Below, in pieces: positions 33,628 through 50,172 of a stretch of DNA of 64,000 bases (position 1 is its first letter; every line of letters starts with the position of its first letter). A program made the position numbers and the translations under genes. Origin of the DNA: Amyloporia xantha (lineage: Eukaryota; Basidiomycota; Agaricomycetes; Polyporales; Adustoporiaceae); contig JAYKKR010000002.1 in NCBI GenBank assembly GCA_036971615.1, positions 2,852,001 to 2,916,000 on the forward strand. The letters are read 5' to 3'. The notes below the pieces were generated by a model. It was not told where the DNA came from, did not search any database, and saw only the letters and a program-made list of their open reading frames with translations.

Positions 33628-34992
33628 ATGCGTACAGGGTTGCACCAACCCGCGGTGCGGGACCGTCATCAGTTTATTTCGCCCATGGTCACTGCTCTAC
33701 CCACTGACATCGCTCTGAAGCGGGACGATAAGCAGGTTACCGACTCTGTCTTCACTCAAACGGACACAGTCGTCGACCACGGCAGCACCGTGCTGTCCGA
33801 CAAGTTGGTCACGACAAAGGTGACGATAGACTCGAGCTCCACGCAGTCTACGTCCATATCGTCGTCGAGTTCGTCTTCGACTCACTCTGCATCGTCCTCT
33901 TCTTCATCAAGCAGTCAGTCAAGCTCATCTTCCGCAAAGTCCTCGTCGACAACTTCCTCCGGAAGTTCCTCCGCACATTCATCTTCGAGCACCATTTCCC
34001 TTTCTTCGATCACTTCGTCCAGCTCAGGTCAAGCTACTTCTTCGTCTACTCTTCCCACCTCGTCTATTCATTCGACTGCATCACTTTCGTCAACTATAGG
34101 TCAGACCACGCCTTCGTCTTCGTCCTCGTCCGCTGGTAATTCCTCGCTCGCGTCTACGAAAGCCAAGGGCCCTCTTTCGACTGGAGCTATTGTTGGTATC
34201 GCGGCAGGTGGCGGGGCCGTGATCATCTTGCTGCTCATTTTTCTCATCCGCAAGCGATTCCTGCGCCGTAAAGAGCGGCGGCTTAACGACTGGCTCGTGC
34301 CTGACCTGCCTAGTACATCTACACTCGAAAAGCCAGAGCCCGTGTCTCCTCCCATTGTCGCAGATCCCGTCGTTAGTCGCAACCCAAGCAGTTACTCGAG
34401 TCAGAGAGACGTCCGACAGCAATATATACCCCCTTCGCAGGCGATAAATACCCGTCCGAGCCAGCGCATGGCGCCGCAGCCCAGTATGCGTTCACGGCCT
34501 ACATCCTACCAGCAGCAGCAGCAGCCGTACAGGAATGCGCCTCCGCCCATGGCGTACAATAACTATGTCCCTCCTCCGCCTGCGCCAATGCCCCCCGCAG
34601 CACCTCCTGGCGTATATCCCGCCTCGCTGACCCCCTCACATGGGTCCGGCAACAGCGTGTCGTTCGCGCTTGTAAGGAACGCATTCCTACCGAGCCAGCC
34701 GGACGAGCTGTCGATCGCGGCGGGGGAGATGGTGCGGGTGTTGGCGGAGTATGACGACGGGTGGGCGCTGTGTGCGAACATGCGCGGCGAGCAGGGTGTC
34801 GTGCCGCAGGAGTGCTTGCAGCGACAGCGGGCGGTGAGCCCCCCGACCGTGAGTGCGCGAGGTCGGGACGACCAGCTTGCGTTTGTGAGCCCCGCGACGC
34901 AGTCACAGGGCTGGACGAGCGATCCCAGGATGCCACAGCGTGGTGGCAGTCAGTCTTCTGCTGCGCAGAACCCTGGTGCCATGCGCTATTAA
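33628..34992 (+). CDS. SH3-domain single-pass membrane protein, Fus1-like
   Basis: 454 residues, intronless. The N-terminal 180 residues are mostly serine and threonine and are likely O-mannosylated. A transmembrane helix follows (GAIVGIAAGGGAVIILLLIFLI) and a basic stop (RKRFLRRKERR). The cytosolic part is proline-rich, with a short Gln run and PPPPAPMPP. An SH3 domain occupies about residues 345-400: ALVRNAFLPSQPDELSIAAG, EYDDGWALC, GVVPQECL, containing the ALYDY-like start, the Trp of the ligand groove and the Pro of the 3-10 turn. This order (Ser/Thr-rich, TM, SH3) is that of yeast Fus1, which acts in cell fusion. Sho1 differs in having four membrane segments. There is no cleavable signal peptide, as in Fus1. 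The role in mating or hyphal fusion is inference. Confidence 0.85.
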   Translation: MRTGLHQPAVRDRHQFISPMVTALPTDIALKRDDKQVTDSVFTQTDTVVDHGSTVLSDKLVTTKVTIDSSSTQSTSISSSSSSSTHSASSSSSSSSQSSSSSAKSSSTTSSGSSSAHSSSSTISLSSITSSSSGQATSSSTLPTSSIHSTASLSSTIGQTTPSSSSSSAGNSSLASTKAKGPLSTGAIVGIAAGGGAVIILLLIFLIRKRFLRRKERRLNDWLVPDLPSTSTLEKPEPVSPPIVADPVVSRNPSSYSSQRDVRQQYIPPSQAINTRPSQRMAPQPSMRSRPTSYQQQQQPYRNAPPPMAYNNYVPPPPAPMPPAAPPGVYPASLTPSHGSGNSVSFALVRNAFLPSQPDELSIAAGEMVRVLAEYDDGWALCANMRGEQGVVPQECLQRQRAVSPPTVSARGRDDQLAFVSPATQSQGWTSDPRMPQRGGSQSSAAQNPGAMRY

Positions 34993-35533
34993 TATTCGGT
35001 TGGTGGGAATCTATTCATGGTCCATACGTTCAGCGTGCTGATACCTCAGTAGAAGCGAGATAACAACTTTGCATGTCTGGATATCCGCCGTTGAAGTGCG
35101 AACCTTCCTCTATACCTCTCTGGGCCGTACCTTGCCATTGTCGTTTACTGTTATCAGGGTCATTCTAATACAGCCTCATCCACCGGAGTTCTCTTTTACC
35201 TTAAACTTAAATTATGCTAGATCGTGCGGCTGTATCCTAGCTTTCATTCGTTCAAATCTTCCGAACTACCCTTACTGTTCCCTTTCAAACGTGTAGTGTG
35301 TTGTGGTATCTGTCCGCGAAACCCTCGACTTGTGACTCGGGACTCTTTCTGCTTTCATGACTAAAATGTTCGCCTGCAGTGATTTGTCCAGACTTTGTTT
35401 TCACTGGTTCAATTGATGATGTACGATATAGGATACAGAATGAGATACAACTAAGTGGAACAGCAAGTGGGATAAGTTAGACAATTAAATATGCACGGAA
35501 AGGGTGGTTAAAGGAACGCCGTTGACCGCCGCT
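34993..35533. other. convergent 3' spacer
   Basis: Between the SH3 protein gene and the SNF2 helicase gene. It presumably holds both 3' untranslated regions; no gene or repeat seen. Confidence 0.4.
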
Positions 35534-39977
<4,444 letters not shown>

Positions 39978-40191
39978 ATGACTGGGTGAGTGTGTGCCCT
40001 GTGCAGCGCAGTGCGCTCTAAGCAGCAGGCGGGGACTTACTCAAATGAGTTAAATCGCAAATCTTGAATCTGAGAGTGATCGGCAATGGCCGATAGACGC
40101 CCATGTCTAAGTGGCCACAGTGGGCGCACCGTTAGCGCACTACGACCACTCGCTAACCAACACTCATTCGCAGCCAACGCACGACTTGAAC
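39978..40191. promoter_or_regulatory. divergent promoter, SNF2 helicase / F-box-WD40
   Basis: Only 214 bp separate the two start codons, so both promoters must lie here or overlap. No TATA box is evident. Confidence 0.6.
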
Positions 40192-42337
40192 ATGAACACT
40201 GGAGGGGAATTTGTGACAGCAAATGGGTCTCTTGAGAAGCAAATGCTTCCTTTGAATACCTGGCGCGCGTTGGGATTCCCAGTTATGACTGATGTTACCT
40301 CTATGCAAGATAGAGAAGGTCAGTTCGATGACCCGCCACGTCCTATCCTCCCAATCTGACGATGCTTTCTTCCAGATTTTGCGTTTGCACTCTTATCATC
40401 TCTGCCAAGGTCAAGTATTGCTGCTGTCCAGCGCAGAATCGCACCTCTGTTACATTTTGATGTCGTCGGGGTATGTGCTCTACTGGGGGTTTATCTAATG
40501 GGGCCCTCATCTCAAGCCATTTTTAGCTGTTACCCGATGAAATAGCCCTACAGATCCTCACGTACCTTCCTTCCGAAGCGCTTCTCGCCTGTTCAGTGGT
40601 CTGCCGGAGGTGGCGGGCTCTTGCGGATGATCAATCACTCTGGAGAGCGCTGTGCATGGAGCGGAAATGGGAGTGGCGAACGCCTTCCGTGTCGAATGAT
40701 CTAGACAATACGTCTGATGTTGAGGTCTTCAGTGATTCTGATGACGAGGGTATGGGTGACGAGGAAGACTCGGAGTCTGCTGTGCATGACATGCTGATGG
40801 ACGATTCTGGCTTTTCGTCGATTCTTGACATCTCTTCATTTGCCTCGACCTCGACCGCGAGGCCACCTCCAAGCTTGGCTGCCAGAGGCAAAGGCAAAGC
40901 GAACATGCGTTATTCTCCCTCTTCTCCTCTGTCTGTCCTGCGACCCTTCTGTCCTACGAAGCCAGACTACAAGCTCCTCCACCAGACCCACCTCCGTCTG
41001 CAGAATCGCATACTCTCTGCGTCCTACAGGCTATATAATCTTCAGACATGTGGCGCGGCCAATTCCCATACAAATGCGATCTATTGTCTACAGCTGTACA
41101 CCTATCCAGAAACAGGCACTCAGGTCTTGTTCACGGGTTCCAAAGATCGCTCCATCAGGGAATGGGATCTTGTCACTGGCGAAGTGACGCGTGTGATCCC
41201 CGATGCTCACGAGAGCAGCGTTTTGAGCATTTGTATCCACGACGGCATCCTTGTGAGCGGAGGGAGTGACTGTCGGGTGGCAGTCTGGGATTTGAAAAGT
41301 AACAATCGCGTCAAATCTATCCGTGACCATCAAGATAGCGTGTTATGCGTTCGGTACGATGGTACAAGACTTGTCTCGTGCTCGAAAGGTATGTTAACAT
41401 CAGGAATCATGATATCGATCCGTCTGTATTAATGACTTCATAGACCGAACAGTCAGAACATACTTGATGCCTGACTTTACTCCTCAGCACATACTTCACT
41501 GTCATCGCGCAGCCGTAAACGCCGTAGCAATATCGCCAACTCATATCGTCTCTGCATCGGGAGACCGGTCAATTCGATTGTGGGATGCAGAGTCGGGCAA
41601 CCTCTTGCGCACATTTGAGAACCATCATGGAAGAGGGTATGTTTTCTATGTTAGCATTCAGCCAATGGTGACTCGGTGACAAGATACCCGTACCAACAGC
41701 ATCGCAGCGATTGATTTCAAGTCACCATTCGTCCTATCAGGTTCATCCGATAAACATCTCAGGCTATTGGATATTACCACGTCCCAAGGATGGTCGACCG
41801 CTCCAGAATTTTCGAGAACTGCAAGTCACTCGACCACCGTTGAAGACGGCGTATGTGAAGCATGCGGTAGCAAGACGAAGATTGCGTCAGCATGCGAGAA
41901 TGCACGAACGTCTGTCTGGCCTCGTGCACATGAGAACTTGGTGAGGAGTGTTGCTCTTAATGCCGACTTTGTCGTGAGCGGCAGCTATGATTACACGGTC
42001 AAGGTAGGTTAGACAATTGCCCCGCGGTTTCCGTGTGTCATAACAAGTCCCTGAGCAGGTCTGGAACCGGAAGACCGGTGCGCTCGTGGCTGATCTCGCT
42101 GGAGGTCACAATGGGAGAATATTTTGTGTGGCTTTCGACTGTGCCAAGGTCAGTTACCATGGCAGATGCCTCTCGGTTTGCCTATTCTCACTTCGATACC
42201 TCAGATCGTATCTTGTGGTGAAGATCAGGTAAGGATATGGTGCCCCTCTTCTGAAATACTAATTACCAACTCTACGCCAGAGAATTTGCATTTGGGACTT
42301 TTCATATGGTATTGACACCTCATTTCTCAAGCTTTGA
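40192..42337 (+). CDS. F-box/WD40 repeat protein
   Basis: Substrate receptor of an SCF ubiquitin ligase, of the Met30/Cdc4/Fbw7 layout. Exons 40192-40318, 40376-40470, 40527-41388, 41444-41636, 41700-42003, 42059-42148, 42205-42228 and 42281-42337 sum to 1752 nt, 583 residues. The F-box is LLPDEIALQILTYLPSEALL, then CSVVCRRWRALA. An acidic stretch (SDSDDEGMGDEEDSES) follows. Seven WD repeats complete one propeller: IREWD, VAVWD, a third with divergent end RTYLM, IRLWD, LRLLD, VKVWN, ICIWD. A CEACGSKTK insertion sits between repeats five and six and could bind metal. The penultimate exon is 24 nt. The start is the first ATG in frame. The substrate cannot be inferred. Confidence 0.92.
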
Positions 42338-43546
42338 TATACCCGCCGGACTTGAGATCTCGTTACATTATTGCCTTAGCTATCATTGATACACGTAGCC
42401 GATTTTACAAGACGGCCTTCCACACTCTGAGGAGACTCTGTGCTCAACATCTCTACCTACCAAAGTCGTTCTACCTCTCTCAGTCATTACAGAGGACTAG
42501 CGATCAGCCAGTTGCATTTTGGTTCGTTTGTGATCACTTATTTTTCGACGCTATTCCAGCAGGGCCTCAGAGGCGGAAACAGTGGAATGGCGGCCAATTT
42601 GATCGTCTTCACTAGGTGGCTGGGATAACACAAACGTATGGGATCTTGTACAAACTGTATTCATACCCTGCTCTTCATTCGTCTACTGCTTTTTGCTAAT
42701 ATTGACTTGAGCCGTTACGCTCCTGTTCTCATTCCTGGCTGTTGACAAAACCCCTATGGCGCCCGTCTCATATCTGTCAACGCGTGATAATCAGTGGGTT
42801 GTTGCGGTCGTTAGTAACAGAAGCCGTACGCGAATCAACTACACTAATCCTATCGCTTGCGGCTAATTCACCGGCGTCGTTTTCGGTGAACAATAGGATA
42901 TATTCAGGTGGCCTTCACCCCTCGTATACGTAGCTAGTGCCGTCGTCATGCGAACCTTCAAGTATATATTTCTCGCATGGAAGACTACACTTTGGTTGAC
43001 GAACATGGTTTTTGTGTTCTGCGAGTAGATTCGTTGAAACCTCTAAACTTCACAGGAGGCCCTCCGGACGCAGAGATAATCAACAATTTCAGAATGCAAG
43101 GCGCAGTGGTAAAGAATAATTGCCAATAGCGAGGTAGGCCTGATGTTGATCTCGTTGAATATGTGATAGGAATCGTCCTGCTAGAATACGTCCTGAATGC
43201 ATCTCCTCGTCGAAGCTCAGCGTGACGTCCAATGATCTTGTCTTCGTATTTCCCTTCGCGATGCTATGAACCATTCCTTACACAAACGTCCTTTTTAGAT
43301 GGAGCAATGTACATCGATACCTCCCGCGTGTCGTCCTATTAAAGATGACCCGGAGGTGGAGCGCACCAGGGTTAGTTCGTTGTACACCCACGTTGACCGG
43401 AAGGAATTCGTGCTCAAAACCCTAGTAGATGCTATTGAGCAGTAGCTTGCGTCACGATCTTCCAGCTTCAATAATTGGACCGCAAGATGCTGTGAGAAGA
43501 GACATCCTTTTTGGTTTCCAATATATCAACTAGTATGCGATTGCGA
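42338..43546. other. 1.2 kb convergent spacer
   Basis: No supported gene. Short open frames only, with no repeats or motifs recognised. Confidence 0.4.
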
Positions 43547-46500
43547 TTAAATATTATCCAGCAACAATGTAGATGTAGCACGATATAGCGACCTCGCGCC
43601 TTCTGCGGGCAAATATGCACCCAGCGACTTCCGCACGATCATATCTACCGTCGCAGGCGGCAGCGTCGCCGCATCGTCACCTGCCAGAGAGTACAAGGCT
43701 TCAGCAGAAATTGCCATCTTCTCATCGGTGGTGAATGGTACGAAGGGGAGCACCGTGGTCACCCGCGAGAGTAGGGAAGCCTAACCAGGGAATTAGAACA
43801 CATTGGGCTGTAAGAGAATAAGAGACGTACCCCTAATTTCTCGGATACTCGGGGTCGGAGCAGAGCCATGAGATCGACATACTCCTCTCGCGACATGGCC
43901 ATCTCAGGCTCCTGCCTACTGCACTGATGTTCGAAAACAAGCTCATGGCCAATGTTCGAAGTGCCTAGCCAGATTACCTGAGAGACATCCACATGACGAT
44001 GGCCGGCCTCGAAAGAACATCGACCTGCACCAAGTGAGTACACTCATAAGTCATACTGGCAGGATAGGTCACATACCGAGTTCCCAAGGCATGAGCAATG
44101 ATGACAGGAACTTCTCATCTTCAACCTTTTCGATTTCCTAAAGCGCAAGCTGTCAGACGATTACGAATGTATCTAGTGAAAACTCACATCAAGTACGACG
44201 ACGCATCGTCTGCCCTCATTGCTGACTAGAAATTCTGCAAGTGTGCATGTGGAGGTGGCCTGTGGCGGCACGGTCAACGTTTTTCTCGAAAAGTAGAAAC
44301 GGAAAGGAACTATACCTCATAGGGACTCATCGAATAACTGCGCCATATGTCATGGGTAGATCGTAGGGTGGTCATATTTACAGTATGTGTAGGCACGTCA
44401 AGGAGCGAACCGACTACAACGACCACCATCAACAGGTTGCCTTGTTTGTATCGGAATAAGAAGAAACACGCACATTTTCGAGCGAGGAGACTTTTCCCAT
44501 GTCCACTCGGTCCTGCACCGCAACATGTTCAGGGCGCCGCAATATATATAAATGAAGCCCTAGCCGACATACCACAAAGAAGTACGACGATGGGGGCCAT
44601 CGAGGGCATGCTTAGCACGCGGAACAGCTGCTCCAATGCACGATCTTGCCCAATAAGATCGTACTGCACCCGAGCAAGCGGCCGGAAGAAGGAGCGGTGG
44701 ATGAGCGCAGAGGCCCTACGCGTCTGTGGCGCTGCTGCACGCTGAACGTAATACCTACCAACAAGAGTGCATTAGCCCTTCTTCGAATCCACATCAGATC
44801 CTCGGGCAAAACACTCTACCTGCTCGCTGGATCCAGTTCCTCCAGAAGCCTCGAAGGAGATCCTGACTCAGAGCTGCCCTCTCCTGCATTCCTAGACTCG
44901 CCTTCTACGATCGCCCCCGGATCGGCTCCATGCGCCAGCAGCAGCTTCACCATCTCCACCTTCTTTTTCAGCTGTCGCGCGCTCAGAGTAAATGCCAGCG
45001 CGCTCTGCGGACCCACGACATCGTTCACGCGCGCCTCCCCGCTCTCCAGCACACGCCGCACCTCCGCGGGGTCGTCGCTTGCAAGTGCGAAGAGAAGCGT
45101 TGGCCGTGGGGTCGCGATTGCATGGATAGGGGATGGCGGGCTCAGAGCTGAGGACCGACGGTAGGAAGTGCGCGAGCTGGCGTGGACGTAAGCAGAATGA
45201 GATAAGGAGTCGGAGACGTGAGCGAGCGACGAGGCTGGCCGGCGGATGGTAGCGTCTGCCCAGTCGGCATCGTCGTCGTCGTCGTCGTCGTGCGAGGACA
45301 GTCGGTCTTCGTCGTCTTCGTAGAGTACGGCAGGCTCGGAAAGGCGGCTATCCGGTCGTGCGTACCTATCAATTTGCGAAAGCCGCCTAGAAGCAACGCT
45401 CGAGAAACGGGAGCCTCGTCGCGCATGGGCATGCGAGGCCCAATAAGTCGAGCCTGGTCGAGAAACAGGGGCAGAACGAGGGGTGATACCTTCGTGAGAA
45501 GGCGAGAAATCGGTATATGAAGGAGCGGCGTGAGCGTTGGTGTGCTGGTCAGGATTCCGAATGTTGCTGCTAAAGTTGTTCTTGCCGTCAATAAGTAGGG
45601 TATTGCGAGATGCTGGTATGTAACTGGACGTAAACGTAGACGGACGCGACGAAAGCAGACGATTATGCGAGAGTGAGTACTCTGATGATACAGTGGGCGA
45701 TGCTGGTGTAGATGCGTATGCGGGCGTGTAGGGGGTCGATGAGTCAGGGGTGCGTGAAGATGCAGACGTGTCGGCAGGTAAGTGGTGGAGGAAGACTAGA
45801 TACAGGTGTGGCAACGGAGAAAGAGGAGAACGACGACGAAGTTGGAATCGAGCTCGGACTGGGATCCCGACTAGACGAAGTGAGTATCACGGACAATCGC
45901 AACGGTCTCAGACCTCCAGATTTGAGTGACGGTTTCTCCTCCTCAGGCGAGAGGAGGTGTAACTCTTTCAGCTGGGACTGGTTCCTCTCTCTACTTGGAT
46001 CTCGGCTCCTGTCATGGGACGGCGGACTGAGCCCAACGAGGGCAGGCGGTCGCGGGCGAACCGTTCCTGGTGTGCGACCCGACACCGACGCGGTGCGGGC
46101 AAGCTGCTGGGGGGCAGCAACCGACTGCCGCCACGCTAGAGGCACCTTGGTTGATGCACGTTTATCCCAGGCCCGTTCATTTTCCCTTGCTCTCTCCCTC
46201 GAATGATTCTGGCTCTGGCTCTCACGAGAGGAATCGCGCGAAGCCGGTTGCCGAGGCACGTCCTGGATCGTACGAATAGGTGACTTGCCTTTATCCATAC
46301 GGGATAGAGAAAATACGCGCGGCGCAGTGTCTGAGTTTACGTCCTCGTACGCCAATCCGAAAGATCGTCCTCGAGAATCGTCCCCGGTCCACACATGCGG
46401 AGACGGAGGGGAGAACACAGGTGGACGGGAGACACTTCCGGAACCAGACTCGTACGGAGAGGGCAACGCTAGGACGGTATCCTCTTCACCATCCATATAG

Positions 46501-47754
46501 CCGTCATACAGCGTCTGCACAGCGTCTGCGCTCCCCGAACTTGTGATCCCAGTCTCCACCGTTACAAGTGAGGAGTCGACCGACAAAACATGACCATCCT
46601 CATCCGTGATCACGGGTGAGCTGAGCGACGACAGGAAGGACTCATCAAAGCCCTCATCCACGACATCGGCCTCCGTTTGCGTACATGCACGCACAGCATC
46701 GTCTGAGTGTGGATCGTCACTTACGTCAGAGTACCGCGCCGACTTCGCATCCACATCCTTGAAAGTCGGGGAGAACAACTCTGCCAATCCAGACCCATTT
46801 GAATCATGACCCTGGACATGCCGCATCCTTGTCGTTGGCGATCCGAACGGTGACGACAGTATCGACAACGTCGACACTCGCCTCGGACTCCGTGGCGGAG
46901 AGGTGAGGAACGTAGCCGGTATGAGCGCTGGGCTTGCTGAGGGATAAAACCCTTCAGCATAACCGGAGTCGAATGAATCTCCCCTGTGAAGATCCACCGA
47001 GGTGCGTGCATGCGGGAGCGAGGCAGAGGAGATCTCGATGGGCGAAAGGAGGCCAGAGGGAAGTGGGTTGCTTTGCGTCACCGTTACATCGCCTTGGGAA
47101 TCCGAGTCTAAAAAATCGTTGGGGACTACAGGATGCGACTGAAGCGTAGGGGCGGAATCCAAGGAGGGTGAGACGACGGCGGTGGAGCGAATGAGTGTGA
47201 TCGATTCTGCATCATCATGTAGAGGTGAATGGTACGCGAGAGTAGCATCTTCGGGCTGATTTATAGGCGCCAAGTCTGAGGTGAGCTGTGCATCACCCTG
47301 TACGTCGGGGGACTCGACTTCGAGTATATCAACCCCAGCTGCGAGTTGCTCCTCCGCCTCAACCTGAGCTTCTACCTCTTCCACAACCTCCTCTTCTTCC
47401 TCGTCAGGCAGTATGACATCTCCAAGCGCAAGTAAAAGACTCGAGAGTCTTGGCGAGCGCGGCGGCGAGCGAAACCTCACGAACTTTGGCGTCATAGCAC
47501 TTCGCGAACCAGGTACAGGAGACTCTGGCGGCGAGAGCGGCGTGTATTCGGCAGTCGCTGTGAGTGCAGCGTCGGCGCGCTGAACCTTCGCAGTGTGGAG
47601 GAAATTGCACGAGTCGGCAAACAGACAGCGGCCTTGCGAGTAGAACGGGCACGGGCGTGCTGCCGGGATCGTCAATTATACCAACGGCTAGAGGATGAGG
47701 CAGAGGGGCACACGTACTTTTCTGCTTCCATTGTGGGACTTGCGCGTTCATCAT
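43547..47754 (-). CDS. CCCH zinc finger - ankyrin - Clp-type AAA+ ATPase
   Basis: One long gene by my model. The first exon, 47718-47754 (MMNAQVPQWKQK), splices over 58 bp (47660-47717) into TRPCPFYSQGRCLFADSCNFLH, a CCCH finger. About 600 disordered Ser/Pro/Asp-rich residues follow. The frame then stops at 45744 while an ankyrin-bearing frame continues without any ATG, so an intron near 45700-45795 must join them; a CTGAC branch-like site and CCAG acceptor exist. Ankyrin-like repeats (TLLFALASDDPAEVRRVLESG and VKLLLAHGADPG) come before 44820. The AAA+ part has exons 44573-44754 and 44474-44512 and further short ones: DLIGQDRALEQL, Walker A GPSGHGKS, Walker B VVVLDEIEK, sensor-1-like WLGTSNIG, and a C-terminal lid to 43547. 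Ankyrin plus Clp AAA+ recalls animal CLPB (SKD3), but the CCCH finger does not belong there. Confidence 0.7.
45270..45290 (-). repeat. trinucleotide tract encoding an Asp run
   Basis: Seven consecutive TCG/CGT-type triplets on the plus strand encode about eight aspartates in the disordered part before the ankyrin repeats. Tract length is likely to vary among strains. Confidence 0.7.
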
Positions 47755-49556
47755 TCACTCATGGACGGTGCTGGGACATGGAACGCGTGCTGCTGGCAAA
47801 TGACAGATGTAGTAACGGCGACATGGAAAGTGCGTATCAGGCAGCAGAAACATCACTCACGAAAGGACATAAACTGTTCCGAATGCAATTCGAGAATGGT
47901 GTGCTGCTAACAACACTCGACGGGTAGTGCGCCTACTACTACCACAAGTGGAAAAGAGGGACGAGAATATGTTGAACGGCGAGGGAAGATTGACATTTGG
48001 GCGTACAGCACCGAAGCCAATCAGGAACGCCCGATCATCTTCTGCCAAGACGCCGGTCACCTCGGCAGTTGCCATTCCCACGCTGTCGTTGCCCGCACAA
48101 CCGACGACCTCCGTCTCGTCTTTAGCACCAAGGACCACGTAGCTATTGCTCCCACAATCCCGTCGCGGAACATGGTGCGCAAGGCGACAGCCAGCAAGAA
48201 GAGTTCCGTGCTCGTATATGTCTCTTCGGCAGTCGCATCTGAGAGGGTATCACCTTCCAGTGACATCCATACTGCACCGCAGCATTCTATGCGAGAACAA
48301 ACGTAACGCCGACACAAGATGCCAGCTGTCTAGAAGATCGATACCTGGCGAGACATAGATTGAGAAGCACGTATTCAGAACTAGTTAGGTGCCTCAATCG
48401 CATACAAACCGAAACCCACGGTTATAGAAGCAAGGCAGGCTCCCTGTTTCTTTCATGCCCTCTGCGTCTTTCTCGAAAGCTTGACGGCATCATGCATCAT
48501 GGGCAAATCCGCATGTTCGCGAAGGCCTCTCGAAGTGAAGTAGTTTCCGTCAGGATGAAAGACAGACAACTATAGCCAGATGACCAACGCGCACCGCTCA
48601 TTAGGGTGGTAGTTCGAGGGAAAGAAGGGACATCTACTCAAGAGGTGAGATGTCACTTTATATACCCTGCCCTGTTGAGTTTACTGGACAAAAGACAAAA
48701 TAGAAGACATGATCGACGTCTCCGGCGGAGTCAGAACTAATCGGGCAAGTACACCACCATAAAAGGAATCCATGATGGCTGAGCATTGCTTGAATGACTT
48801 TTTTACTCTGGAGATTGTCGCGGTTAGACGATTTCGGTTATCTGTCCATTGACTGTCATTCTCGAGCATATATACCACTTACGGCCAGTTCTCCTTACAT
48901 CGTCCCGTCTAACAAATCTCATATCAAGCAGACCGTCACCGTCAATGAACAAAAACCAGGGAATCGTTGTATCTCGCCTGTTTAATGCCGCTACCGGCGT
49001 CGCTCTATGGTCAGAGAGGGCAGTGCAATCAATGCACAGCACGGGCGTACCTAGCGCTCAGCATTCATCGCACATCTTCTCAGTCGACTTATATAGGGGC
49101 CTGTCCCGCGCACCACCATACGACAGGTTATGTCGCTCTTGCCGTTTAGGAGCAGGGAGTGACCGTCATGGGGCTTGCGGATAATCAAGCAGAAGGACCA
49201 AAAGGGCGAATATCTTCAAATCGTCGATTTGCACATGCAGAATACAGACTGGACTTCAATCAGCAAAGTACATCGCATGTCTCAGTAGTAAGTCTACCCA
49301 ATACACTGGTCATAGACCGTGCTCAGCGCCCAGGCCTCAGAGCCTCAAGCTGCGTCCCAGACGTCTGCGAGACGTACTCGTAGCGCTCGCCGCCATCTAG
49401 CTAGTCCTGTCGCCGTGTAGGAAGGCTGCTTCACGGGGCATATGTATCTCATTGCCTTCCACCCTGGTATCTCGTATTCCTCTGGTATAGTTGAGGCTCA
49501 GTATTAATGATTGTCTCTGCGCTGCGTCTGCATTGCGCCTGACTTGCGTCCGCGAG
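47755..49556. other. gene-poor stretch upstream of the CCCH-AAA+ gene
   Basis: Contains the promoter of the CCCH-AAA+ gene and no complete gene I can support. On the minus strand, 48255-48060 (SDATAEETYTSTELFLLAVA) and 48140-47940 (GCAGNDSVGMATAEVTGVLA) read as protein in frames that differ by one base, without splice sites between. This may be a small decayed gene. Confidence 0.35.
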
Positions 49557-49808
49557 CGATGTCGGAGATTTCCAGACCGGTTTGCAATGCTTTGTAATGG
49601 CACTCAACGTCTAAGCGTTTTCGGCTCGATTGCAATTCATCACAATCACTGTGACGCCGTTGCAATGCCATTGCAATGCCATTGTAATGATCGTGATGAC
49701 TTTATAAGGCAATTGTAATGGAAATTCGTGCTCAAAATGAGTCACAATGTCACTCAATGTTATCGCAATATTTCGAGATTGCAATTGACGCAGGAAACTT
49801 CCGACAGA
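49557..49808 (-). mobile_element. 252 bp MITE-like element, copy B
   Basis: Inverted copy of the element at 33219-33470, 249 of 252 bases identical. It lies about 365 bp beyond the stop codon of the Aha1 gene. Flanking bases do not match those of copy A except for TC on either side of the terminal repeats, which may be a 2 bp target duplication, part of the element, or chance. Confidence 0.8.
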
Positions 49809-50172
49809 TAAGCCCCCCGTGCTCTCCAGTACGAACTGAAGCACCTGCCTGAGACACGTCTCCCACTCCGATTCCCATCATCGTTTAGATGACGACTTCG
49901 TACATTTGATTGCATTTAGCCTCGACTCTCTACATCACAGCACAATATACAGCTTTCCCCAATATGTCCCAATCATCCCACGCCCCCGTCTCCTACACAC
50001 GGTGTACCTCTACTACCTGCATCGCCTACCAGCGTCCACACGTGTATAGCTACAAGCCGAACCACAGCACCGAATTCCATGCGCGCATCGTTTGTTTCCT
50101 TCACAGCTCGGAGCCCAACCTGAAAATGCCCGGAAGAAATGCGCACGTCAATTACGTTGCTTACACAAGCGG

